Shown: piece by piece, positions 1 to 5,094 of the stretch | How positions within the stretch are numbered: position 1 is the stretch's first letter | Layout: each line of letters opens with the position of its first letter | From: Candidatus Bathyarchaeota archaeon | GTDB lineage: Archaea; Thermoproteota; Bathyarchaeia; TCS64 | DNA length: 5,094 nucleotides | Assembly (NCBI GenBank): GCA_026394265.1 | Contig: JAPKYO010000034.1 | Span: 1-5,094 of the forward strand | Direction: 5' to 3' | Translations under genes and position numbers: made by a program | The notes under the pieces: generated by a model | The model's input: only the letters and a program-made list of their open reading frames with translations | What the model was told of the DNA's origin: nothing | The model's database searches: none

Positions 1-129
1 ATAGGTTCACTGATCATGCTCATCCCCGCCTTCATCGTGGCCGGGATCGTCTGGTTTTTTACCGGAAGTGAACTCCTAACGGGCATCGCGTTCCTATTCG
101 TAGCCGTCATCGCCTTCGCCAGAAAATAA
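1..129 (+). CDS. C-terminal end of a membrane protein (5'-partial)
   Basis: The frame is open from the first base and ends at TAA (127-129), giving 42 residues. They consist of two hydrophobic stretches, roughly residues 4-20 (LIMLIPAFIVAGIVWFF) and 25-40 (LTGIAFLFVAVIAFA), joined by a short polar turn (TGSE) and ending in Arg-Lys. This reads as a C-terminal transmembrane hairpin with a basic tail. An in-frame ATG at 16-18 could instead start a 37-residue standalone two-helix protein, but no promoter or ribosome site can be judged this close to the edge. The family is not recognisable from this fragment and I assign no function. No poly-T terminator follows; the 63-bp gap to the next gene carries promoter-like AT-rich sequence. 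Confidence 0.6.
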   Translation: MGSLIMLIPAFIVAGIVWFFTGSELLTGIAFLFVAVIAFARK

Positions 130-154
130 AGCCAGGCTACATCGCAATCATCGT

Positions 155-180
155 CAATTCATAGAATAGAGGCGTTTTAA
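155..180 (+). promoter_or_regulatory. Candidate TATA elements upstream of the toroid gene
   Basis: Two AT-rich patches lie in the gap: AATTCATAGAATA (155-167) and TTTTAA (175-180). Archaeal TATA boxes normally sit about 25 bp before transcription start. The first patch would give a nearly leaderless message beginning around the GTG at 193. The second, which looks more like the box of the CBS gene in this window, would put transcription start near 203, downstream of that GTG, and would favour a later start. No experiment supports either choice. Confidence 0.35.
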
Positions 181-192
181 CCGGATGAAATC

Positions 193-1266
193 GTGCGGGG
201 CATCGAGTCTTATAGCTTGGGCTGGAATTATTTGACGAGCATATTGGGGGAACACGGGCGGGCAGTCGACTGGCTGCTTGAGCGCAGCCAACCCTGGGTC
301 AGGTACAATGCACTCGTGTGGCTGCTAGGCGCTCAGAAAGACAGCGGGGAGGCTAGGGAGGCTCTCGCAGAGGCCATGAGGACGCCACCCGCCTCCAAGA
401 TACTCGAAAGCCTCGATCTGGGCGGCGGCTACTTAGACAAGAATACGGCGAGGAGGTGGGGCGAGGCCGCCGTCAGGTCGGGCTACGTGCCAAAGTACAG
501 GGGGGCTGCGTGGAAGCTGCTCTTCCTCGCCGAGATCGACGCCGACCAAGAAAATGAGGGGGTCAGGGCGCTCGGGGAAAACATACTCGCAAACGCATTC
601 GATCCGCACTACGGGACATTCAACATCCCCCTCGAAGGCGGCGGGCGCGGCGAATACACCCTGATACCCTGCTTCATGGGCAACATGGTCTGGGCGCTAT
701 GCAGGCTGGGCCTCGGCGCCCGCCCAGAGGTCAGGGAAGCCTTCGACTGGCTAGTCAAGTATCAGAGGTTCGACGACGGTGACTGGAGGCCGCCGAGCGT
801 GTTCCCCTACAGGGGGAGCAGGGAGAGGTGCTGGGGGAGGCACACGTGCTACTGGGGCGTCACAAGCCTACTGAGGGCGATGACCGTCGCCCCCCGTGGG
901 TTCTGGACACCCGAGACGGAGACGGTGAAGAGGAGGGGTTTAGACTTCGTCCTCGCCCACCGCCTGCTCTGGAGCAGCCACAACCCCACACGACCCATAT
1001 CCGCGAAGAACACGCGACCACAGCGCCTCACCGCGCCGCTTACCTACTACCACGACGCCATCGAGATAACCTCGACGATGCTATCCCTAGGGGCACGCGG
1101 CGGTGCAGTCGATGAGGCCATCGAGTTCGTCCTCGGCAAGAGAAACGTTACGCGCCCTGAGAATGTTGAAATCGGCGGGCAGATTCGAGCAGGATTAGGG
1201 CGTTATTCTCATCATGCCTTTGCCGAGAACGGCGAAGAGGTCGTTAGGCACTTTTCTCGGCGCTAA
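193..1266 (+). CDS. Terpenoid-cyclase-like alpha/alpha-toroid protein, unknown function
   Basis: The 357-residue protein resembles the squalene-cyclase/prenyltransferase-like toroid family that databases often call 'nitrogen fixation protein NifH', although it has no P-loop and no resemblance to nitrogenase reductase. Family-like segments in order are DWLLERSQPWVRYNALVWLLG (26-46), IPCFMGNMVWALCRLG (158-173), DWLVKYQRFDDGDWRPP (185-201), ERCWGRHTCYWG (211-222) and LAHRLLWSSH (254-263). Cys160, Cys213, His217 and Cys219 could bind a metal, but this is inference. No signal peptide or membrane helix is seen. The GTG at 193 is the most upstream start; in-frame TTG codons at 217, 232 and 244 are alternatives that better suit the TTTTAA box at 175. 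From about residue 316 the sequence leaves the family pattern: the usual end (W..IE..GKPSKWITLRAL-like, as I recall it) is missing, and the tail has mixed arginine codons and lower GC at third positions. The gene may be truncated or decaying. Confidence 0.72.
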   Translation: MRGIESYSLGWNYLTSILGEHGRAVDWLLERSQPWVRYNALVWLLGAQKDSGEAREALAEAMRTPPASKILESLDLGGGYLDKNTARRWGEAAVRSGYVPKYRGAAWKLLFLAEIDADQENEGVRALGENILANAFDPHYGTFNIPLEGGGRGEYTLIPCFMGNMVWALCRLGLGARPEVREAFDWLVKYQRFDDGDWRPPSVFPYRGSRERCWGRHTCYWGVTSLLRAMTVAPRGFWTPETETVKRRGLDFVLAHRLLWSSHNPTRPISAKNTRPQRLTAPLTYYHDAIEITSTMLSLGARGGAVDEAIEFVLGKRNVTRPENVEIGGQIRAGLGRYSHHAFAENGEEVVRHFSRR

Positions 1267-1434
1267 GGGTAGGGTCCCGACGCTTAAACATCGGGTTACA
1301 CATGAAAAACCACGCGGGGAGGAAATAAAACGAGTCCATTTTCGGGGCTATTTTATTGTACAGGGGCTTAAAACGGCTTATTTTCGGGTACCCATATCAT
1401 CCGTCTAATAAGGGTGTTTTTAGGCCTTTTTTCG
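1145..1434. other. T-rich, atypical tract: end of toroid ORF plus intergenic sequence
   Basis: From about 1145 the base composition changes from the GC-rich coding pattern to a more mixed, T-rich one, and this continues through the stop at 1264-1266 to the next promoter. It holds a 9-bp direct repeat, ATTTTCGGG at 1338-1346 and 1380-1388, and related GGGGCTA / GGGGCTTA / CGGCTTA words at 1344, 1363 and 1374. A short imperfect inverted repeat, CCCGA (1276-1280) with TCGGG (1291-1295), is also present. A 64-codon frame (1214-1408) crosses the tract, but it has no family resemblance and overlaps the toroid ORF. I see no tRNA, no transposase remnant and no terminal inverted repeats. Confidence 0.4.
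1417..1432 (+). terminator. Probable archaeal poly-T terminator
   Basis: Two T tracts, TTTTT (1417-1421) and TTTTTT (1427-1432), are separated by AGGCC. Archaeal RNA polymerase terminates at T-rich stretches on the non-template strand without needing a hairpin. They lie about 150 bp past the toroid stop and just before the promoter proposed for the MFS gene. The assignment is inferred from composition and position. Confidence 0.5.
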
Positions 1435-1447
1435 CTATATCTAAATA
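1435..1447 (+). promoter_or_regulatory. TATA-like promoter element for the MFS gene
   Basis: CTATATCTAAATA is the best TATA-like match before the transporter gene. Its centre lies about 58 bp upstream of the ATG at 1499. With the usual ~25-bp spacing, transcription would start near 1466 and leave a 5' leader of about 33 nt, long enough to carry the ribosome-binding sequence seen at 1488-1495. Confidence 0.45.
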
Positions 1448-1487
1448 GTCGTCACAGGATATGCATCAGGTTCAGCGAAATGTTCAC

Positions 1488-1495
1488 GGGTGGGA
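1488..1495 (+). promoter_or_regulatory. Shine-Dalgarno-like site that decides the MFS start
   Basis: GGGTGGGA contains GGTG, which can pair with the CACC of the conserved archaeal 16S rRNA 3' end. GGTG (1489-1492) ends 6 nt before the ATG at 1499. The alternative GTG start at 1490 lies inside this motif and has no comparable site of its own, so ATG 1499 is preferred. Confidence 0.5.
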
Positions 1496-1498
1496 TTG

Positions 1499-2686
1499 AT
1501 GGGCGTCGTAGATCGGGTGCAGGACCGGGGGAGGCTATTCGTCCTCTCGGCCACCTCCGCCCTCAGAGGCATCCGTGACAACCTCAGGACAGTCGTCTGG
1601 CAACCCTTCGCCATCAGCCTCGGCCTCGACATGCAGCAGGTCGGCACGCTTGAGAGCCTGTCGGACCTCGTCAAGCTGCTTCTTGAGCCTGCCTTCGGGG
1701 TTGTGAGCGACGCACTGGGCAGGAAGCGGCTCCTGGTCCTCAGGGAGGCCGTCGCATTCGGGGCGCTCCTGCTGATGCTCTACGCGAGGAACTGGCAGTA
1801 CCTCTTCGTCGCTATGCTGCTGATCGGCGTTTCCAATAGCCTCGTCTCGGTGTGGAGCACCCTCGTCGCCGAGTCGGCGCCGGTGGGGAGGCTCGGCTTC
1901 GTCTACAGCGTGATGGGGGCTACCTACACCGGCGCTGGCCTGATCGGCACACTGGGGGCGGGTTACCTCGCCGACGCATACGGGTACGGCGCCGTCTACA
2001 CCGCGGCCACCATCTTCGCCTTCCTGAGTCTGGCACTCGTCTGGCTCAAACTACCTGAGACCCGGAGCGAGGCCCCGGCGAAGGTAGAGTGGAGAATCGC
2101 GTTCACATCATACGTGCGTGCCCTGAACCCGCCCAAGGAGCTGAGGGGCTTCTACGTGGCTATGGGGCTCGACCTCCTCGCCTTCTCCATGGGGATGAGG
2201 CTCCTTAGCGGGATGCTGAACGCCGGCTACGGGTACACGCCGTGGATGATCGCGCTCTACGTGACGGCGATGACGCTCACCCAGGCCGTGGCGCAGATAC
2301 CTCTCGGCCGCCTCGCGGACAGGTTCGGCTACGGGAAATTCATGGCGATCTCCCAGTTCACGGCGTGCATCGTGCTGGGCCTGATGATAGCCTCCAAGGA
2401 ACTGTGGGTGGTCGTGGCCGCGAACCTTCTCTTCGGCGTCGCTAACGCCTTCTGGATGCCCGCCGAGCAGGCGTGGATAGCCGCGAATGTAGACCCAAAG
2501 CAGAGGGCGCAGGCCCTCGGGAGCTTCTCAACGTTCCGCGGCCTCCTCGGTCTCCCGGCCCCAATAATCGGTGGGATACTCTTCGATGCCTACGGCTTCA
2601 ACGTGCCCATCCTGATGAACCTCATAATCGCCTTCATCGACGGCGTCGTTATCCTCGCCTGGGTCAAGGATAAGCCGCGGCGGTGA
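1499..2686 (+). CDS. Major facilitator superfamily (MFS) transporter
   Basis: This 395-residue integral membrane protein has the length and layout of a 12-helix MFS carrier. Two homologous halves of six hydrophobic segments each are joined by a polar loop at about residues 188-210 (RSEAPAKVEWR...). The first MFS motif A, GVVSDALGRKR, falls at about 67-77 between helices 2 and 3, and its second-half counterpart, GRLADRFGYGK, at about 270-280. The PET motif closing helix 6 is at 186-188. These show a secondary transporter driven by an ion gradient or working as a uniporter; the substrate cannot be read from sequence. Drug or metabolite efflux is a common annotation for the group but unproven here. 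The start is ATG 1499, with GTG 1490 (three residues longer) as the alternative. The gene has its own promoter-like element. Its stop lies 5 bp from that of the convergent dus gene, with no T tract between them. No disruption is seen. Confidence 0.9.
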   Translation: MGVVDRVQDRGRLFVLSATSALRGIRDNLRTVVWQPFAISLGLDMQQVGTLESLSDLVKLLLEPAFGVVSDALGRKRLLVLREAVAFGALLLMLYARNWQYLFVAMLLIGVSNSLVSVWSTLVAESAPVGRLGFVYSVMGATYTGAGLIGTLGAGYLADAYGYGAVYTAATIFAFLSLALVWLKLPETRSEAPAKVEWRIAFTSYVRALNPPKELRGFYVAMGLDLLAFSMGMRLLSGMLNAGYGYTPWMIALYVTAMTLTQAVAQIPLGRLADRFGYGKFMAISQFTACIVLGLMIASKELWVVVAANLLFGVANAFWMPAEQAWIAANVDPKQRAQALGSFSTFRGLLGLPAPIIGGILFDAYGFNVPILMNLIIAFIDGVVILAWVKDKPRR

Positions 2687-2691
2687 AGGAT

Positions 2692-3684
2692 TCACCAATT
2701 ATCGTAGAAGCCACACAGGCCATCCTCACCGATCTTATCAAGCCGCGCCGCGACCTCGCCGGGCGTCGAGGTCTCGTGTATGTCCTGCCTCAGCGTTCTG
2801 AGGTTCTGGCACCCTGTGAAGTACTCGGGGAGTATCCTGCGCATGCGGACCGCCGCGCCCTTCTCACCGTAGTACTCGGATAGGTACCGCATGTGGAGTA
2901 GGCAGGTTTCCTTCTTGGCCTGCAGCGTCGGCGGCGTATAGTTGGATCCGGAGAACGCTGATAGGATCTCGGGTACGAGCCAAGGGTTGCCTACTATGCC
3001 CCTTCCGGGCATGACGGCGGCCGCCCCGGTCTTCTCGACCATCTCCAAGGCGTCCTTCCCCGTGAATACGCCTCCGTTCCCGACGACGGGGATGGCGAGG
3101 GCATCGACGACCCTCCTCAGCTCCTCGAAGTCGACGGGCATCCCCCACTTCTTCTCCCCGCTCCTGCCGTGGACGGTGACCGCCGCCACACCGATGTCCT
3201 CCAGCTTCCTCGACAGGGAGACGGCGTTCAGGGCACCCCTGCTCAGCCCAAGCCTCATCTTGCAGGTGACGGGGATGCTGACCGCGTCGATGACCGCCGA
3301 GGCAACGCTCTGCGCCTTCTCCTCGTCCCCCATGAGGGAGATGCCCGCGCCCTGCCTCGCGACCTTGTTTATGGTGCACCCCATGTTTATGTCGACGTAG
3401 TCGAAGCCAAGCTCCTCGACGACCTTGGCCGCCACCGCCATCTGGCTTGGGTCGGAGCCCACAAGCTGCACGCCCTCGCATGGGACCCCCTCGGTCTTTG
3501 CCAGCATCCTCCGCGTCTTCTCCCCCCCATGCACTACGGCGGAGGCGCTGATCATCTCCGTGATTACGAAGGGGGGGTTGAACCCAGCCATTATTCGGCG
3601 ATAGGGGTAATCCGTGTAATCGGCAAGTGGGGGCAGCAACAGCCTCTCAGCCCTGATCCTCCCCGCGAATCCTGCATGCGCCAT
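2692..3684 (-). CDS. dus: tRNA-dihydrouridine synthase (Dus family)
   Basis: This 330-residue enzyme is an FMN-dependent TIM-barrel of the Dus family, which reduces uridines in tRNA to dihydrouridine using NAD(P)H in the cytoplasm. Visible hallmarks are LLPPLADYTDYPYRRI near the N-terminus (16-31, matching the usual APM.G.TD..FR), GVQLVGSDP (71-79), DINMGCT..KV (98-108) with the expected catalytic Cys103, CKMRLG with FMN-contacting Lys142, TVHGRSG (170-176), VVGNGGVF (201-207) and MPGRGIVGNPWL (225-236). A helical domain with the tRNA-binding role follows to the C-terminus. The residue after the catalytic cysteine is Thr, where most relatives have Pro. The frame stays open upstream to 3819, but those 45 residues are low-complexity and run through the promoter of the divergent CBS gene. 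ATG 3684 places the barrel start at the normal distance. Which tRNA position is modified cannot be said. Confidence 0.93.
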   Translation of the reverse strand: MAHAGFAGRIRAERLLLPPLADYTDYPYRRIMAGFNPPFVITEMISASAVVHGGEKTRRMLAKTEGVPCEGVQLVGSDPSQMAVAAKVVEELGFDYVDINMGCTINKVARQGAGISLMGDEEKAQSVASAVIDAVSIPVTCKMRLGLSRGALNAVSLSRKLEDIGVAAVTVHGRSGEKKWGMPVDFEELRRVVDALAIPVVGNGGVFTGKDALEMVEKTGAAAVMPGRGIVGNPWLVPEILSAFSGSNYTPPTLQAKKETCLLHMRYLSEYYGEKGAAVRMRRILPEYFTGCQNLRTLRQDIHETSTPGEVAARLDKIGEDGLCGFYDNW

Positions 3685-3730
3685 AATCTGTGCACTTTGG
3701 GCTTCTATGTGCTTACTCGCGACGCGGCTC

Positions 3731-3740
3731 GGATATAATA
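3731..3740 (-). promoter_or_regulatory. TATA-like promoter element for dus
   Basis: On the minus strand the sequence reads TATTATATCC, centred about 51 bp upstream of ATG 3684. A transcription start about 25 bp downstream would leave a leader of about 25 nt. No strong Shine-Dalgarno motif is visible just before the ATG. Confidence 0.5.
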
Positions 3741-3782
3741 GGGTTGGCGAAAAGGGCGCAGGGAACACCGCGGGAGACGAGG

Positions 3783-3791
3783 TTTTTTTAA
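3783..3791 (+). promoter_or_regulatory. TATA box for the CBS gene, leaderless-type promoter
   Basis: TTTTTTTAA is a typical archaeal TATA box, set in otherwise GC-rich sequence. Its centre lies about 35 bp before ATG 3822, so transcription should begin only about 0-12 nt before the start codon. No Shine-Dalgarno motif precedes the ATG, which fits leaderless or near-leaderless translation. Confidence 0.65.
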
Positions 3792-3821
3792 CCCCGCTTC
3801 CACAGAAAACCTGATCCAACG

Positions 3822-4286
3822 ATGAACCTCGACAAACCGATAAAGAAGTTCATGAAGAAGAACCCGCTCTTCGTCTCCCCCACCCACACACTCGGCGAAG
3901 TCGCCGACGCCATGGGCAAGGAGAAGAAGGACATCGCCGTCGTCAAAGACAAGAAGGGCGAGGTCCAGGGACTCGTGACCAGCAACGACCTCTTCGACGC
4001 CATGAGGACATGGGTACTACAGAAGGACATGCTCGAACAGATACCACGCGACATCCGTGAACTCAAGGTGACCAACATAATGAAGGGCGCCTACACGAAG
4101 GAGTTCATGGAGGCATGCGGCCTCACCGGCACAAACGTCTGCATAACCCTCGGCGAGGACGACACCCTCACAAACGCGATAAGGGTCATGGCGGTCACCG
4201 GCCTAAACCACATCCTCATAAGCGGTGAGGGCGGAGTCGTCGGCACCCTCAGCGACGACGACCTCATCAAGGCCTTCATCGACTAG
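3822..4286 (+). CDS. Tandem CBS-domain protein
   Basis: The 154-residue soluble protein is made almost entirely of two CBS domains. The first spans about residues 7-60 (IKKFMKKNPLFVSPTHTLGE ending in GLVTSNDLF at 50-58). The second spans about 83-154 (VTNIMKGA through GTLSDDDLI at 141-149). CBS pairs form a Bateman module that commonly binds adenosine nucleotides or S-adenosylmethionine; the Asp in each terminal G.(V/L)(T/S)..DL motif is at the usual ribose-contacting position. A charged linker (62-81) joins the domains, and the second domain has an insertion, YTKEFMEACGLTGTN (91-105), before its ITLGEDDTL strand-helix unit. There is no fused catalytic or DNA-binding domain, so it probably regulates a partner not identifiable here. 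It is transcribed divergently from dus with 137 bp between starts, and its stop overlaps that of the convergent CapA-like gene. Confidence 0.9.
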   Translation: MNLDKPIKKFMKKNPLFVSPTHTLGEVADAMGKEKKDIAVVKDKKGEVQGLVTSNDLFDAMRTWVLQKDMLEQIPRDIRELKVTNIMKGAYTKEFMEACGLTGTNVCITLGEDDTLTNAIRVMAVTGLNHILISGEGGVVGTLSDDDLIKAFID

Positions 4287-5094
4287 GGGCTTATTGCCCC
4301 TAACCCGTCCCTGTACTCGATCTCGGTGCCGTAGAGTTTGGAGAGGCGCTTGAGATCGTCTATAACCTTCTTCGCCTGCTTCCCCTTCGCCAAGCGGGGT
4401 ACACCCGCCGTCGTCCTCTGCTCCGAGAGGGGCTTCTTCGAGTCATAATCCAGCACTATGGGTATGAGGCGTATCTCCTTCAGCTTCCCCGCCGCGTAGT
4501 CGACCTCCGCGACGAAGCTCTCCCAGTAGGATGGGTCGTCGAAGAAGACCGCGGGCGGCGCCTCCCTCTTCTCGTATAGCTCCACCGTCGACTGCTCCCC
4601 CGTCAGCCCCCATAGGTCGAAGAGGTCGCTAGGCTGCCTCCTGATGAGGGTGCTCTGGAAGACGAAGTTGCCGAGGCTGTAGAAGATGGGCTTGCCCTTG
4701 TAGATCTCAATGCCCCTCATGACGTGCGGGCCGTGGCCGAGGTAGGCGTCCGCGCCTGTGTCTATGACCTTGTGCGCGAACTCCTTCACCTCCTCTGGCG
4801 GCAGGTCGAGCTTCCTGTAGCCCTTTGGCGCGTGGACGCCCTGGAAGTGGTCGTGCATGCTGAAGAAGGCCCAGTCGCTCAGGGAGCGCGCGTCTTTTAC
4901 AGCGCGTAGGTTCTCCTCGACATCCATCTTGCGCGGCACGTACTCCCTGCGCGTCTCCGCGCCCTTCATGAACTTGGTCTTCCTGTCGGGGAACCTGATG
5001 AAGGTGGGCTCGTTCACGAAGACGTCCGCGGCGTGGTCGACGTCGACGACGATCCTCTTGAACTGCTCCCACTGCTCGGGTTTGAGGTGGTAGA
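4283..5094 (-). CDS. CapA-family (poly-gamma-glutamate synthesis type) protein, N-terminus outside window
   Basis: The frame is open to the window edge, so only the C-terminal 269 residues are seen; relatives are usually near 400 or more. The fold is the calcineurin-like metallophosphatase type shared with bacterial CapA/PgsA. Markers (numbered from the first complete codon) are DVFVNEPT (23-30), SMHDHFQG (78-85), ADAYLGHGPHVMRGIEI (114-130) with His120 and His123, and KPIFYSLGNFVFQ (134-146). The family-typical end, RLSKLYGTEIEYRDGLG, is complete. CapA acts in poly-gamma-glutamate capsule assembly in Bacillus; many archaeal and bacterial homologues have no capsule genes nearby and may be hydrolases of unknown substrate. 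Where relatives, as I recall, read H.HE or HWG, this one has HDHF. GTG 5015-5017 is internal and not the start, because the family-like sequence continues upstream. It ends in CTAG shared with the CBS stop. Confidence 0.85.
   Translation of the reverse strand, partial: YHLKPEQWEQFKRIVVDVDHAADVFVNEPTFIRFPDRKTKFMKGAETRREYVPRKMDVEENLRAVKDARSLSDWAFFSMHDHFQGVHAPKGYRKLDLPPEEVKEFAHKVIDTGADAYLGHGPHVMRGIEIYKGKPIFYSLGNFVFQSTLIRRQPSDLFDLWGLTGEQSTVELYEKREAPPAVFFDDPSYWESFVAEVDYAAGKLKEIRLIPIVLDYDSKKPLSEQRTTAGVPRLAKGKQAKKVIDDLKRLSKLYGTEIEYRDGLGAISP
4284..4302. repeat. Perfect inverted repeat over two overlapping stop codons
   Basis: TAGGGGC (4284-4290) and GCCCCTA (4296-4302) form a 7-bp perfect stem with a 5-nt TTATT loop. 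The left arm begins with the TAG of the CBS gene, and the whole repeat covers the last codons of the CapA-like gene on the other strand. No T tract follows on either strand, so it is not a standard archaeal terminator. It may still stall polymerase or protect mRNA 3' ends, or be chance. Confidence 0.5.

Noticed and set aside
185..235. 16-residue reading frame from ATG 185, overlapping the toroid start out of frame
   Set aside because: Too short to support, no similarity, and the ATG lies only a few bases from the TATA-like TTTTAA.
1208..1214. Minus-strand ATGATGA resembling a C box of a C/D-box RNA
   Set aside because: No matching D box (CTGA) at a proper distance and no terminal stem; likely chance.
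1214..1408. 64-codon plus-strand frame across the toroid 3' end and intergenic tract
   Set aside because: It overlaps the toroid ORF, has no recognisable domain, no promoter at the right distance and no ribosome site.
2864..3481. 205-codon minus-strand frame inside dus
   Set aside because: It overlaps dus in another frame and encodes Gly/Arg-rich low-complexity sequence with no family pattern.
2942..3738. Long plus-strand open frames antisense to dus (2942-3400 and 3169-3738)
   Set aside because: They lie opposite a clear enzyme gene, read as arginine/proline-rich or scrambled protein, and are the usual shadow frames of GC-rich coding DNA.
3685..3819. 45-residue N-terminal extension of dus
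   Set aside because: It runs through both promoter elements, has no Dus similarity, and ATG 3684 gives the normal family start.
4707..5093. Alternative frames over the CapA-like gene (minus 4707-5072; plus 4724-4909 and 4857-5093)
   Set aside because: The CapA frame carries the conserved HDH, GHGPH and SLGNF motifs; the others are arginine-rich or unrecognisable shadows.
1..5094. Search for CRISPR arrays, tRNA genes, insertion sequences and long repeats
   Set aside because: No regularly spaced repeats, tRNA-like T-loop arrangement, transposase or long terminal repeat could be found by reading both strands.

Overview
This looks like a piece of GC-rich archaeal chromosome, with no sign of a plasmid, virus or transposon. 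The domain call rests on four things: T-rich TATA-like boxes (for example TTTTTTTAA) about 25-60 bp before start codons; at least one start so close to its box that the mRNA is leaderless or nearly so; AGG as the dominant arginine codon; and poly-T tracts where a terminator is expected. A TACK-group archaeon, possibly Bathyarchaeia-like, would fit the gene families, but that placement is inference.

Layout. Positions 1-129 hold the last 42 residues of a membrane protein that begins outside the window. Positions 193-1266 (+) encode a terpenoid-cyclase-like alpha/alpha-toroid protein of unknown function, of a family often labelled 'nitrogen fixation protein NifH' in databases without good reason. 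Its last ~40 codons look foreign to the family and differ in codon use, so the gene may be truncated. A T-rich, gene-poor stretch (about 1145-1498) follows, with a probable poly-T terminator and a promoter. A 12-helix MFS transporter occupies 1499-2686 (+). A tRNA-dihydrouridine synthase (2692-3684, -) converges on it, with 5 bp between the stop codons. A 137-bp divergent promoter region separates dus from a small tandem-CBS protein (3822-4286, +). The CBS gene converges on a CapA-type metallophosphatase-fold protein (4283-5094, -, N-terminus outside the window). Those two stop codons overlap in a shared CTAG.

The genes do not form an obvious pathway: one transporter, one tRNA-modifying enzyme, one probable nucleotide-sensing module, one possible envelope-polymer protein and one enigmatic toroid protein. 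The most notable points are the disrupted end of the toroid gene, the hairpin over the overlapping stop codons at 4284-4302, and non-consensus residues in the Dus and CapA motifs. I see no convincing new multi-gene system, CRISPR array, RNA gene or mobile element.
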